DNA of 64,000 bases from JAQUCI01 sp964553255 (GCA_964553255.1 CAZKJS010000002.1:46022-110021), one strand, 5' to 3'; shown: positions 51,854-61,512, counted from the stretch's first letter. A program made the numbers and translations. The notes: generated from the sequence alone by a model not told the origin.

Positions 51854-53368
51854 ATGAAAGACAAGCTTAAGCTTACAAATGAAGTTGGAGCCCCCATAGC
51901 TGATAATGAAAACTCCATAACTGTTGGTCCTCGCGGTCCAGTTGTTATGCAAGATGTATGGCTAATGGAAAAAATGGCTCACTTTAATCGCGAGGTTATT
52001 CCAGAGCGTCGAATGCATGCCAAAGGCTGGGGGGCATACGGCAAGTTAAAAGTTACACATGATATCTCTAAGTATACAAAGGCTAAAGTACTACAACCAA
52101 ATGCCGAAACAGAATTATTCATTCGGTTTTCAACTGTTGCAGGAGAAAGAGGTGCTGCTGATTGTGAACGTGATATTAGAGGGGTAGCGGTTAAGTTTTA
52201 CACTGAAGAGGGAAACTGGGACTTGGTTGGTAATAATACACCTACCTTCTTTATTCGTGATGTTCATAATTTCTCTGATTTAAACAGAGCCGTTAAACGT
52301 GATCCACGTACAGGAAGACGCTCAGCTCAAAACAATTGGGAATTCTGGACTTTGCTACCTGAGTGTTTTCATCAAATTACTGTTGTCATGAGTGATCGTG
52401 GTATTCCGGCATCATTTAGAAACATGCACTTTTTTGGCGAACACACCTTTTCCTTTTACAATGCTCAAAACGAAAGATTTTGGTGCAAGTTCCATTTTAA
52501 GACACAACAAGGTATCAAAAACCTAACCAATGAAGAAGCAGCGAAGATCAATGGCATGGATCGTGAATATCATGGTAAAGATTTATTTGAAGCCATTGAA
52601 AAAGGTGATTTCCCCAAATGGAAGATGTATGTACAAATCATGACGGAACAACAAGCCAAGAATCATTATGAAAACCCGTTTGATATTACCAAGATTTGGC
52701 GTCATGCAGAATTTCCATTGATCGAAGTTGGGGTTTTAGAGCTTAATCGTAACCCCGAGAATTATTTTGCGGAAGTTGAACAAGCAGCCTTTACACCTGC
52801 TCATGTTGTTCCAGGAATTGGTTTTAGTCCTGATCGTTTCTTACAGGGACGACTCTTCTCATATGGTGATGCTCATCGTTATCGTTTAGGTATTAATTAT
52901 AATCAAATCCCTGTCAATAAAGCTAAAGTACAAGTCAATGATTATCATCGTGATGGTGCGATGCGGGTGGATGGTAACTATGGTAGAGCCCCAGCTTATA
53001 CACCTAATAGTTATGGTGTTTGGGCAGCACAACCAGAAGTAATGGAACCACCACTTGATCTTGAAGGAGCTATGTATCAATATGATCCTAAAGATGATCC
53101 AACTGATGATTGCTTTAAAGCAGGAGGAGATCTATGGCGTGTACTGACTGAAGATAAAAAACAATTATTAATTGAAAATACAGCTACAGATATGATGAGC
53201 GTAACGAAAAACATAAAATATCGTCATGCGGTACACTGTTATCTTGCAGATCCAGAATATGGGGAAAGATTTACAAAAGCAGCTGAACTTGATATGTCAA
53301 AAGTATTAACCTTAGCTAAGTTAGATAATAACGGACTTATCAAAGCAACTCTAGAGGAAACAATGTAA
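51854..53368 (+). CDS. katA: Monofunctional haem catalase
   Basis: 504 residues, clade 3 small-subunit size. Distal His55 in ERRMHAKGWGAYG, the Asn in GNNTPTFFIRD, and the proximal haem-ligand Tyr in RLFSYGDAHRYRLG are present, so it should be active if haem is available. It disproportionates H2O2. AAGGAG precedes ATG. It sits 14 bases before a PerR-like regulator, indicating joint peroxide control. Confidence 0.96.
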   Translation: MKDKLKLTNEVGAPIADNENSITVGPRGPVVMQDVWLMEKMAHFNREVIPERRMHAKGWGAYGKLKVTHDISKYTKAKVLQPNAETELFIRFSTVAGERGAADCERDIRGVAVKFYTEEGNWDLVGNNTPTFFIRDVHNFSDLNRAVKRDPRTGRRSAQNNWEFWTLLPECFHQITVVMSDRGIPASFRNMHFFGEHTFSFYNAQNERFWCKFHFKTQQGIKNLTNEEAAKINGMDREYHGKDLFEAIEKGDFPKWKMYVQIMTEQQAKNHYENPFDITKIWRHAEFPLIEVGVLELNRNPENYFAEVEQAAFTPAHVVPGIGFSPDRFLQGRLFSYGDAHRYRLGINYNQIPVNKAKVQVNDYHRDGAMRVDGNYGRAPAYTPNSYGVWAAQPEVMEPPLDLEGAMYQYDPKDDPTDDCFKAGGDLWRVLTEDKKQLLIENTATDMMSVTKNIKYRHAVHCYLADPEYGERFTKAAELDMSKVLTLAKLDNNGLIKATLEETM

Positions 53369-53382
53369 GGAAGTATCTTAAA

Positions 53383-53766
53383 TTGAAAAAGTATCGAATG
53401 ACACGACAAAAACAACTTGTTTTAGATGTGATCAATAAGAGTTATGAGCATCCAAGTGCTGAGCAAGTCTATCTTGAAGCAAGGAAGCTTGATGATAAGA
53501 TTAGTCGCTCAACTGTTTATCGCAATCTTAGTGTATTAGTAACACAAGATATGATCACAAAGGTTAAATTAGCGAAAGTTGATCACTTTGAACCCAAACA
53601 AGTTAACCACCATCATATAGTATGCCTTAACTGTGGTGTTATCACTGATATGAATATCACATACGATCATAACATTGATAAAGAAGTAGCTATAAAGTCT
53701 GGATACGATATCAAAAAGCATCGTATCGTATTTGAAGGTTTATGTAGTAAATGTCAAAAACAGTAA
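53383..53766 (+). CDS. perR: Fur-family regulator, PerR-like
   Basis: 127 residues from a TTG start. Winged helix with HPSAEQVY and SRSTVYRNLSVL; metal site HFEPKQVNHHHIV; structural zinc Cys4 (CLNC and CSKC). The Asp in VITDMN corresponds to PerR Asp104, which favours peroxide sensing. The residue at the PerR Asp85 position appears to be Glu (HFEP), as in Fur, so the exact metal and signal are uncertain. Context directly after katA supports PerR. Confidence 0.75.
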   Translation: MKKYRMTRQKQLVLDVINKSYEHPSAEQVYLEARKLDDKISRSTVYRNLSVLVTQDMITKVKLAKVDHFEPKQVNHHHIVCLNCGVITDMNITYDHNIDKEVAIKSGYDIKKHRIVFEGLCSKCQKQ

Positions 53767-53776
53767 AGATTATCAT

Positions 53777-53805
53777 AAAACACACCACGCAAAGTGGTGT
53801 GTTTT
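53777..53805. terminator. Bidirectional terminator between perR and the Sua5 gene
   Basis: Perfect 12-base stem AAAACACACCAC / GTGGTGTGTTTT, loop GCAAA, with A and T tails on both sides; it overlaps the end of the minus-strand gene. Confidence 0.85.
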
Positions 53806-54847
53806 AAATTATGTCTGTTTCAATCACCGAGTGATTAGCTGCCTTCATGATACGGTTCATGATGGCTTTACCTAAGCCTATTTCTGGTATAGCTACGATA
53901 TAGGCTTCTTTTATCTCTAGTTGATCCAATTGACGAAATGCGGAAAAAAGATTAAAAGCGATCTTATTTAAGTCATCAAGTGGTCCTAGATCAAACAAGA
54001 TACCATCACTAAGTAAAGTAATAATATCGCTTGGTCCAAGGATAGCAATACTTGAATCTCGCTTTAACTGTTTTTGGATATAAGCTTTGATATTTGTTGG
54101 TTGGCCTTTAACAACATGTAACATTGCTGCTGGAGCATAATGTCGATACTTCATACCTGGTGCTTTAGGAATATCATTAATTAAAGTTTCCGATTGATCT
54201 AACACTAGTTGTTGGAGGGTTTGTTCAATCATTACCTGGGTAATACTACCAGGTCTCAGGATGATTGGTATCTCAGATGTCATATCTATTACTGTCGATT
54301 CAAGACCAATAGTGGCATCACCACCATTAATGATAAAGTCCACTTTACCATCAAAATCATTCAATACATGTTCAAAAGTCGTAGCTGAAGGTTTACCTGA
54401 TAAATTAGCTGAGGGAGCAGCGATAGGAAGGTCGGTAGCTTCTAGTAAAGTTCTGGCGATAGGGTGAGAAGGTATGCGTATAGCGACGGTTGAAAGACCG
54501 CCAGTAATGCTTGTTGAGATTGTATCTTTTTTACGTAAAATCAAAGTCATTGGTCCAGGCCAAAAGGCTTTAGCTAAGGTATATACAGCTGGTTGATCAA
54601 TGTAGGCATACTTCTCAATTTGATCAAAATGCGCTAAATGAACGATCAAGGGATTGTCCTTGGGTCGCCCCTTAGCGGCATAAATTGATGAAGCAGCTTT
54701 ATCAAGTGTAGCGTAGCCGCCAATACCATAGACCGTTTCGGTTGGGAAAACGACTAAAGACCCACTAATAAGGGCTTGTTTTAACATCATTTGGGTATTT
54801 GGATCTTGTAGATCAATAGGATTTAATATTTTAGTTTTCATAGACAT
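53804..54847 (-). CDS. L-threonylcarbamoyladenylate synthase (Sua5/YwlC)
   Basis: 347 residues. N-terminal Sua5/YciO/YrdC domain (about 1-210: VVFPTETVYGIGG, AAKGRPKDNPLIVHL, FWPGPMTLIL, LPIAAPSANLSGKPS) and a C-terminal Sua5 domain (about 230-340, starting SPGMKYRHYAP as APGMKYRHYAP). It makes threonylcarbamoyl-AMP for t6A37 in ANN-decoding tRNAs. Start at 54847 or 54841 (MKTKIL); neither has a strong ribosome site. Confidence 0.93.
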   Translation of the reverse strand: MSMKTKILNPIDLQDPNTQMMLKQALISGSLVVFPTETVYGIGGYATLDKAASSIYAAKGRPKDNPLIVHLAHFDQIEKYAYIDQPAVYTLAKAFWPGPMTLILRKKDTISTSITGGLSTVAIRIPSHPIARTLLEATDLPIAAPSANLSGKPSATTFEHVLNDFDGKVDFIINGGDATIGLESTVIDMTSEIPIILRPGSITQVMIEQTLQQLVLDQSETLINDIPKAPGMKYRHYAPAAMLHVVKGQPTNIKAYIQKQLKRDSSIAILGPSDIITLLSDGILFDLGPLDDLNKIAFNLFSAFRQLDQLEIKEAYIVAIPEIGLGKAIMNRIMKAANHSVIETDII

Positions 54848-54981
54848 TATGTATCATACATTATTATCGATAATTTCACCATCAAATTGTACTTATCAAT
54901 AATCTAATATTAATAATTATTTGCTCATACCATTGAAGATTTATATTTATGATATAATGCTTACAGCTATGGAGGTCTATT

Positions 54982-56448
54982 ATGCGCATCCCAAAAACTA
55001 TGAGTACGCAACACCCCGATAACGTTAACGTTCCTTTTTTCTCAACTAGTCCTGAACTTGGTGGTGAAGATGAAATTCAAGAGGCTTTTTATGCTTATTC
55101 ACACTTACACTGTATTGAACAGATGTGGGATGCTGAAGGCAAAGAAGTTGATAATTATGTCGTTAGAAAGTTACTAACAAAATATGAGTCATTCTTTAGG
55201 AAGAAAACACTAGGGACTAATGTCTTTTTAACATTACGTGTTCCTAATCCCAATGTAGAGAAAACAGAAGCTAAAGTCTTACTTGAAACCCTTGAAGGAA
55301 TTCCAAGATCTTTCGATGCGGCTAAGCTTTTTTATCATAAAGATCAAGCTCCAATCTTTGAAGTTATATTACCAATGTGTGAATCGGCACAAGCATTAAA
55401 ACATATATATGATTATTACAAAGACTTTGTGGTGGGTAAGCAGTATGAGCAATTCTTAGACTCAACACTTAAGATCGCAGATTGGATAGGAGAGTTTAAA
55501 CCAGCAACGATCAATGTAATTCCCCTATTTGAAGATAAAGATAACATGCTTAATGCGGCTGATATCCTTAAGGATTATTTTACGATTCAAAAGAAAGAGA
55601 ATATTAGTTATCAACGCGTCTTTTTAGCCAGAAGTGATCCAGCTATGAATTATGGATTGGTAGCTGCTGTCTTACTAAACAAGATTGCTTTAAAACGATT
55701 AGATGATCTTCAAAAATCTTTAAATATTCCTTTATATCCTATTCTTGGTGTTGGTTCTGCTCCATTTAGAGGTAATCTTCGCCCTGATACGGTTGATCGT
55801 GTATCGCGTGAATATCCTAGTGTTTATACTTTTACCATTCAATCGGCGTTTAAATATGATCATGAACCAGATCAAGTTCGCCAAGCCATTGATGAGTTAG
55901 AAGCGCGACAAGTACTTCCTGCTCAAGTTATTGATGAAACACGAGCCCTTGATTTAATAGAACGTTACGGTAAAGCCTATTCAAAGAATGCTTTAGGTAA
56001 TGCAGATATCATTAATAAGATGGCTAAATCAATACCAAGCCGTCGTAAACGTAAATTACATACTGGTTTATTTGGTTATGCTAGAAGTGTGAAGGGGGTT
56101 TCCTTACCAAGAGCTATCTCCTTTACAGCAGCCCTTTATTCGCTTGGTTGTCCTCCAGAATTGTTTGGCTTAGAAATATTGACTAAAGAAGACTTAGATT
56201 TTCTAAAGCATAATTATGTCAACTTTGAAGCAGATATCTTGGATGCATTAATGTTCTATAATCCAAAATCACCATGTGTATCTAAAGATTTAGCTAACGC
56301 TATCGATCATCTTTTCCCAAATTATAAAAGTGATAAAGATCACCGAAAAATTACCTCTTTTATAATAGAGGCAATGGCTTCTAAGCAAAGTAGTGATCTT
56401 TCAGAACTAGTACTACAAGCAGCACAACGTAGACACTTTTTGGGTTAA
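54982..56448 (+). CDS. ppcA: Archaeal-type phosphoenolpyruvate carboxylase
   Basis: 488 residues, about half the size of the bacterial enzyme and typical of the archaeal type (PepcA). MRIPKTMSTQHPDNVNVPFF, GGEDEIQEAFYAY, VFLTLRVPNPNVE and FLARSDPAMNYG are its diagnostic blocks. It carboxylates PEP to oxaloacetate, refilling the C4 pool. Rare among bacteria; known in Clostridium perfringens, Leuconostoc and Oenococcus. It stands alone with TATAAT at 54953-54958 and GGAGG before the start. Confidence 0.92.
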   Translation: MRIPKTMSTQHPDNVNVPFFSTSPELGGEDEIQEAFYAYSHLHCIEQMWDAEGKEVDNYVVRKLLTKYESFFRKKTLGTNVFLTLRVPNPNVEKTEAKVLLETLEGIPRSFDAAKLFYHKDQAPIFEVILPMCESAQALKHIYDYYKDFVVGKQYEQFLDSTLKIADWIGEFKPATINVIPLFEDKDNMLNAADILKDYFTIQKKENISYQRVFLARSDPAMNYGLVAAVLLNKIALKRLDDLQKSLNIPLYPILGVGSAPFRGNLRPDTVDRVSREYPSVYTFTIQSAFKYDHEPDQVRQAIDELEARQVLPAQVIDETRALDLIERYGKAYSKNALGNADIINKMAKSIPSRRKRKLHTGLFGYARSVKGVSLPRAISFTAALYSLGCPPELFGLEILTKEDLDFLKHNYVNFEADILDALMFYNPKSPCVSKDLANAIDHLFPNYKSDKDHRKITSFIIEAMASKQSSDLSELVLQAAQRRHFLG

Positions 56449-56465
56449 ACAAATTAGACAACAAA

Positions 56466-57434
56466 CTACTTATCAATCATTTTACTCATTAATAAAGAAA
56501 TGTTTCGATGCAATACATCATAATACTCATCTATTTCATATTCATGGATTATTTTATAAGTATAAGCTGATAAATCCTGGAAATTTTTGGTCGAAAATAT
56601 TTCTTTTGTCTGACTTTCATTAAAAGCTGGTAGCTTCACATTTGGGTGATTATATCGAATATTCATAGGACACTTTTCCATGCAATTCACACAGTCAATT
56701 AAGGAATTGTGACTATCTTTGTCAATCCATTCAGGGATATCATCAGCGTAACCATTATAAAGAGAAAGGCATCTTTCAGCAAGGATGACCTTTTTATTTT
56801 CCACAATAGCCCCAGTTGGACAGTTATTAAGACAGATACGACAAGTATCACAGAGCTTCATACGTACAGGCACACGCCAATCATCCTCTGGCAATTCAAC
56901 ATCTGTATAGTAAGCCACAAGACTATATTTACTACCAAAGCCCTCAATATATGATATGTTATTTCGACCATATTCAGCTAAACCACTTCTTACTGCTAAT
57001 AACTTAAGTGGTAATCTAATCTTAAAAGCCTGATGATTAAAACTTGTCATGGTCTTTTTTAAATAATCATCTATTACTTTTTTTCGAGCTCTTTGTCGAT
57101 AATCAGTAGGAATAATGACTTCTATTAATTTACCATCAAGGGTAAATCCAACTTGATGTAATGGTTCTAAAAAGGTAACTATTATAATAGACTTAGCTCC
57201 TTTTAGATCTTTATGATAGTCATAGTCATATTGTTTATCATTTACTACTTTCTCATAACGATATTGATATTGAGCAACATCTTTGTTAGCATCAAGATTA
57301 AACTCACCAGACAACAATAAATCCTTTAGATCAGCCTTTACATCTACTAATCGATCAACAGATACTGTAGCGACCTTCATATTCTTTTGTTTGAGATCAT
57401 TAATTATTAGTTCTTTTATCGCTGCTGGATTCAT
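56466..57434 (-). CDS. QueG-like 4Fe-4S protein
   Basis: 322 residues. RLPLKLLAVRSGLAEYGRNNISY matches the cobalamin-binding region of epoxyqueuosine reductase family proteins (compare the family's AGLGWIGKN). Two 4Fe-4S motifs follow: CDTCRICLNNCP and CVNCMEKCP. It lacks the C-terminal HEAT repeats of full QueG, and the N-terminus differs, so it may be a relative with another substrate (epoxide reduction or dehalogenation). GAGGT precedes the ATG. Confidence 0.72.
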   Translation of the reverse strand: MNPAAIKELIINDLKQKNMKVATVSVDRLVDVKADLKDLLLSGEFNLDANKDVAQYQYRYEKVVNDKQYDYDYHKDLKGAKSIIIVTFLEPLHQVGFTLDGKLIEVIIPTDYRQRARKKVIDDYLKKTMTSFNHQAFKIRLPLKLLAVRSGLAEYGRNNISYIEGFGSKYSLVAYYTDVELPEDDWRVPVRMKLCDTCRICLNNCPTGAIVENKKVILAERCLSLYNGYADDIPEWIDKDSHNSLIDCVNCMEKCPMNIRYNHPNVKLPAFNESQTKEIFSTKNFQDLSAYTYKIIHEYEIDEYYDVLHRNISLLMSKMIDK

Positions 57435-57829
57435 TACGTATTACCTCATTGGCTTATATAAATATTGGTGAACTCAATTTATCATGTATAGGTGGTTGTG
57501 TAAAACAAGTAAGAAATAAAAAAAGATAGAACCTATAGGTAAGTTTTATCCGTTTGGATACACTATCAATACGTTCTACCGTAAGTATCAACAAGTTTAT
57601 ACAACGCATTTAATGTTTAATTATGTAAAAAGGGCATTAAACTAGCGTGGGATTTACACAAAACAATTATACAGATAAGGAAGTTTTAGAAGGGTTATAA
57701 TCACTGTATCATGAATATTTGTGTGCTAATCTAACACCCTCATATATAATGAGCAAGAAAGTAGGGAAATATCTCAAAAGTATTGAATAGTATTAATAAT
57801 AAAAATCAGATTTCAGAAAAAATATACTG
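57435..57829. other. 395-base gene-free region with a structured, coding-like remnant
   Basis: Between the QueG-like gene and the second PRD regulator. A 40-codon open stretch without a start (57520-57645) reads like a real protein piece rich in aromatic residues (KFYPFGYTINTFYRKYQQVY). The same DNA is unusually foldable: palindrome ACCTATAGGT (57531-57540), hairpin TATCC-GTTT-GGATA (57547-57560), and flanking TAGAAC (57527) with GTTCTA (57573). The rest is AT-rich, with no evident promoter or terminator for the regulator. Confidence 0.4.
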
Positions 57830-59746
57830 TTAGAAATAAGATATTAATAGATCTAGAAAATCAACAAATGTTTTCACAGTGAGTATTTTGTCCAATTTCG
57901 AATCATCAGAAACAATTCTTGTGATAAAGTCGAAAATATCTTTGAATAGTACCTTATCTGATTCATTTATAGCGAGCATAAACACAAGGTTTACCTGCTT
58001 TGACCCCCAAGATATTGGCTTTTGGTTTATCGAAACTGCAATAGTCGATTCAATAGCGTTTAAAACTAATGGATGTGGTATTGCTATGTTATTAAAGGAA
58101 CTAGAACTTATCGATTCTCTTTCATACAACTCATTCTTATAGTTTAAATCTACATAATGGTTATCAATTAATGTTTGAGCCATTACATCTATTGCAATAT
58201 GATCATTGACAAAATTGGCATTTACCCAAAAACAATTAGGTTTAAACAATAGACGCAGTGAAGAAACAAATTTTTCTTGTTGACTTCTTCTAATTACTGT
58301 CTCTATTCCTTTAGAAATCTTATCTATATCATCTTTATTGATGAATGATGATATAACAACGCAATTTTTTGTTGTGTAATCATCAATTTGATGAGTAGAA
58401 ATTAGTAAATCATAATTTTTATATTTTTCAATATCATAATAATCCGGAATCACACCAATAATCGTAATTTGGCTATAGAAGATACATTCTATTTTTTTTG
58501 CTATTGACTCTTTATCTAGTAAATAGTATGGATTAACTAGTAAAACATCTATATTATTCAATGTATTATTTTGCTCTTCAATTTCTACGCCAATATGGAT
58601 AGATATATATGCTATCTCATCTTCAGGAACTTGATAATTGTATTCTTGAAAAATAAGATTAGCAATAAAGACAGAAATATCGTAAATAAATGGGTGTCTG
58701 TTTTTAATAAATTCAAGTTGTGGATTTTTAAGTATGATAGAGTTTTCTAATCTGATAATCATATTCTTAATATGCAAAGCGAATCTAATTTGAAAATCTA
58801 TTTTATTCAATGAGAATCCATATACTTCGCTAACGCGCTCACCGATTCTTTTAATTAAGTTTGAAAGTTTATAACCAATAATATTCTCAATATTATGACC
58901 TTTAAATAAATCATATGATTTTAATTGTATCCTTGTCATTACAAGAATTGATAAATCATATTCATCTTGTCGTGTAAAGGATACATTAAGTTTATGTGTC
59001 AATGAAGCCAGTATTTCTTTTATTAATAGTTTGATGTTAAATGCTATTTCAATATTATTGTTGCTTTCTTGATATAATAACTCTTGTTGATCATTCTTTC
59101 TACTTATTAAGATTACAATATGAAGAATCAAATTTTTTCTCGAAAAATCGTCCATATGTAAATCCAAGTCAAAAAGCTTATTATCTATAATTTCTTCGAT
59201 TAAATTTATATTAACTTCGGGGAAGTATGCTTTTATTATATTTTTTGTTAGAAAACTGTCTTTAGATTCGTTAAGAATCATTTGGCTGATCATGTTTTTT
59301 ATATCCTTTTCATCACCTTCCAAATAGAGAAATCCTTTTCTTGTTTTCATACGCAAGTTATAAGTTAAAAAATGTTTGCTTATATTATAAAGTTCCTTGT
59401 TGAGAGTGGTTATTGATATAGCTAATTGTTCAGATAACTTGTATATCTCATGTGGTTTTTTCTCAAGTAGCATTATTTTAATTATAAATTTTTCTCGCTG
59501 TTTAATTGTTTGTGGAACATCATTTTTTTCAATTTGCTTCAAAATAAAAAACGCTCGTTCTTTATTGAAAATTAAAAAGCCGTTTATTGATGTTGTGATA
59601 ATGTCATCAAACGATTTATTGATGTTGTTTACATAATTAAAAACAGATCTTTTCGAAATAGAAAGGCTATTTGCAATATCTTTAGAACTTGTCCAGTCAT
59701 TTTTTTTGCTCAGAAGTTTTAATAGAGAAGCTTCATTACTGTTCAT
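57830..59746 (-). CDS. PRD-containing transcription activator with EIIA domain (LicR/MtlR type)
   Basis: 638 residues, intact. N-terminal helix-turn-helix (about 8-58: DWTSSKDIANSLSISKRSVFNYV), a second winged region (about 80-155), two PRDs (about 175-290 and 300-410), an EIIB-like domain (about 415-490) and an EIIA of the mannitol/fructose type (about 500-635) with its phospho-His in NIAIPHPLV. The EIIB-like part has no Cys at the usual place (IDVLLVNPYYLL), so it may sense only through PRDs and EIIA. It is divergent from the second beta-glucoside operon and should activate it when the EIIs are busy. Confidence 0.88.
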   Translation of the reverse strand: MNSNEASLLKLLSKKNDWTSSKDIANSLSISKRSVFNYVNNINKSFDDIITTSINGFLIFNKERAFFILKQIEKNDVPQTIKQREKFIIKIMLLEKKPHEIYKLSEQLAISITTLNKELYNISKHFLTYNLRMKTRKGFLYLEGDEKDIKNMISQMILNESKDSFLTKNIIKAYFPEVNINLIEEIIDNKLFDLDLHMDDFSRKNLILHIVILISRKNDQQELLYQESNNNIEIAFNIKLLIKEILASLTHKLNVSFTRQDEYDLSILVMTRIQLKSYDLFKGHNIENIIGYKLSNLIKRIGERVSEVYGFSLNKIDFQIRFALHIKNMIIRLENSIILKNPQLEFIKNRHPFIYDISVFIANLIFQEYNYQVPEDEIAYISIHIGVEIEEQNNTLNNIDVLLVNPYYLLDKESIAKKIECIFYSQITIIGVIPDYYDIEKYKNYDLLISTHQIDDYTTKNCVVISSFINKDDIDKISKGIETVIRRSQQEKFVSSLRLLFKPNCFWVNANFVNDHIAIDVMAQTLIDNHYVDLNYKNELYERESISSSSFNNIAIPHPLVLNAIESTIAVSINQKPISWGSKQVNLVFMLAINESDKVLFKDIFDFITRIVSDDSKLDKILTVKTFVDFLDLLISYF

Positions 59747-59926
59747 AAGCGTACCATATAATAATTATAAACTTAAATTCAAAAAATATTCTATACTGAA
59801 TTTTCATTATAATGTAGAAAAAGTAGTTTAAAAATTACGTCTAATAAATGTAATACTTACGGTGTAAGTTGATATCAAACTTAATTATTGAGTTTTCGAA
59901 TTATTTTAAATTTAATAGGAGGTAAA
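59747..59926. promoter_or_regulatory. Divergent regulatory region of the second beta-glucoside cluster
   Basis: 180 bases with the inverted repeat ACTTAC-GGT-GTAAGT (59855-59869), TATAAT strings on both strands (59808-59813 plus; 59769-59764 minus) and a long AT-rich tract. No good -35 for the plus strand, in keeping with an activator-dependent promoter. Confidence 0.45.
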
Positions 59927-60271
59927 ATGATAAAAATTCTATTGATATGTGGTAGTGGGGCTTCATCTGGTTTTATGGTTCAAAGCATGTTAAAAAATGC
60001 CTTATCAAGAAAAATAGATGTGGATCTTGAGGCTAGAGGGGATTCTCAACTGAAAAGCTATATCGATAAAGTAGACGTAGTTTTGGCAGGTCCTCATTTA
60101 AGAGTACGTGAAAGAGAATTAACTGATTTTTGCAAATCACATAATAGACCTTTCACCATAATTGATGCTTCGATATATGGTCGAATGGATGGTGAGAAAG
60201 CACTTGATTTAGCATTGAAAACTTTTGAAGATTACAAAGAAAAAAAGAAATTAGAAAGTGAGAATCTATGA
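59927..60271 (+). CDS. PTS cellobiose-family EIIB
   Basis: 114 residues from ATG 59927, which follows AGGAGGT (frame is open further upstream, rejected). Phospho-Cys8 in ILLICGSGASSGFM and VVLAGPHLRVRERE match Lac/Cel EIIB. First gene of the second beta-glucoside operon; overlaps EIIC by four bases. Confidence 0.9.
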   Translation: MIKILLICGSGASSGFMVQSMLKNALSRKIDVDLEARGDSQLKSYIDKVDVVLAGPHLRVRERELTDFCKSHNRPFTIIDASIYGRMDGEKALDLALKTFEDYKEKKKLESENL

Positions 60272-61512
60272 AAAAGTTAATTAGTTTTATAAATGACAAA
60301 CTCGAACCAGTATTGTCTAAGTTATTGAAAAACATCTGGATATCATCTATAAGTGATTCTTTAGTTTTGATAATGCCAATGATTTTGGTTGGATCTATAG
60401 TTACTATTTTTGGAGTAATTAGTTCTTATATATCGGGGTTACCAAATTTCCAACCTATAAATGATTTCTCTTTTGGTTTGATGGGAATGTTTGTCGCTTT
60501 CCTTGTACCATATTACATAATGGAGAAAAAAGAACTAGATAATTATAAAGCAATTGCAGGCCTATTATCTGTTGCACTATTTATAATGCTATCTATGCCA
60601 ACATTTACACCAGAAGGATTTATTACTATAGAATTCGCAAGAATGGGTGCGGGTGGTATGTTTGTTTCGATTCTTGGAGGTGAATTAACAGGGTTCTTGA
60701 TGTACTTTTTTATGAAAAAAGGTATTTTTTCTAAGAATCGAAATATCCCAGCATTTGTAACAGCATGGTTTGATTTGTTATTACCTGTTGCAGTAGTACT
60801 GTTGATTGGTTGGTTTATCTCAAATGTCTTAGCTGTTGATACATTTCTGCTGATTACAAATCTATTAGCTCCAGTCTTTAAGTCAAGTCAATCGTTATAT
60901 GGATTTGTTATTATGCAATTTCTTATGGTGTTTTTCTATTCGTTTGGTATTACCACGTGGTGGATTACACCAATATTATATCCAATAGTGTTTGCTGCTA
61001 TTGCAGAAAACGCTGCCGCAATAGCTATAGGCCTTCCAGCTGTTAATATAAATACATTTGAAGTTATGACTGCGTTCGTTGCTCTTGGAGGAACGGGAAC
61101 AACATTAATGCTCAATTTAATGATGTCAATATCAAAATCTAAAACTCTGAGTGCTTTAGGTAAAACACTAATGATTCCATCTATTATGAATATTAATGAG
61201 CCTATTGTTTTTGCATCAATAGCTTTCAATCCGATATTAATGATTCCCTTTTGGATTAATTCAATAGTAATTCCTATCATTGTTTATGTTGTTTTATCAT
61301 TAGGGTTTGTAGCAATTCCTGCAGAGACATTTATGTTATGGTTCTTACCTGTTGGTGTAACTGCATTTTTATCAAATCATGATTTTAGAGGTGTGATTTT
61401 AGTTGTGGTATTATTAGTTGTTTCTGCTTTAATTTGGTATCCTTTCTTTAGAGTATATGAAAAGAGAATGATGACTGAAGAATCAATCAAACCAGAGATG
61501 AGTGTTAAGTAA
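60268..61512 (+). CDS. PTS cellobiose-family EIIC permease
   Basis: 414 residues, about ten membrane segments, with IMNINEPIVFASIAFNP near the C-terminal third as in other Lac/Cel EIIC. It resembles the first cluster's EIIC in layout but is clearly diverged (for example SFGITTWWITPIL where the other has GIHDSVI). A different beta-glucoside is likely. Confidence 0.9.
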   Translation: MKKLISFINDKLEPVLSKLLKNIWISSISDSLVLIMPMILVGSIVTIFGVISSYISGLPNFQPINDFSFGLMGMFVAFLVPYYIMEKKELDNYKAIAGLLSVALFIMLSMPTFTPEGFITIEFARMGAGGMFVSILGGELTGFLMYFFMKKGIFSKNRNIPAFVTAWFDLLLPVAVVLLIGWFISNVLAVDTFLLITNLLAPVFKSSQSLYGFVIMQFLMVFFYSFGITTWWITPILYPIVFAAIAENAAAIAIGLPAVNINTFEVMTAFVALGGTGTTLMLNLMMSISKSKTLSALGKTLMIPSIMNINEPIVFASIAFNPILMIPFWINSIVIPIIVYVVLSLGFVAIPAETFMLWFLPVGVTAFLSNHDFRGVILVVVLLVVSALIWYPFFRVYEKRMMTEESIKPEMSVK

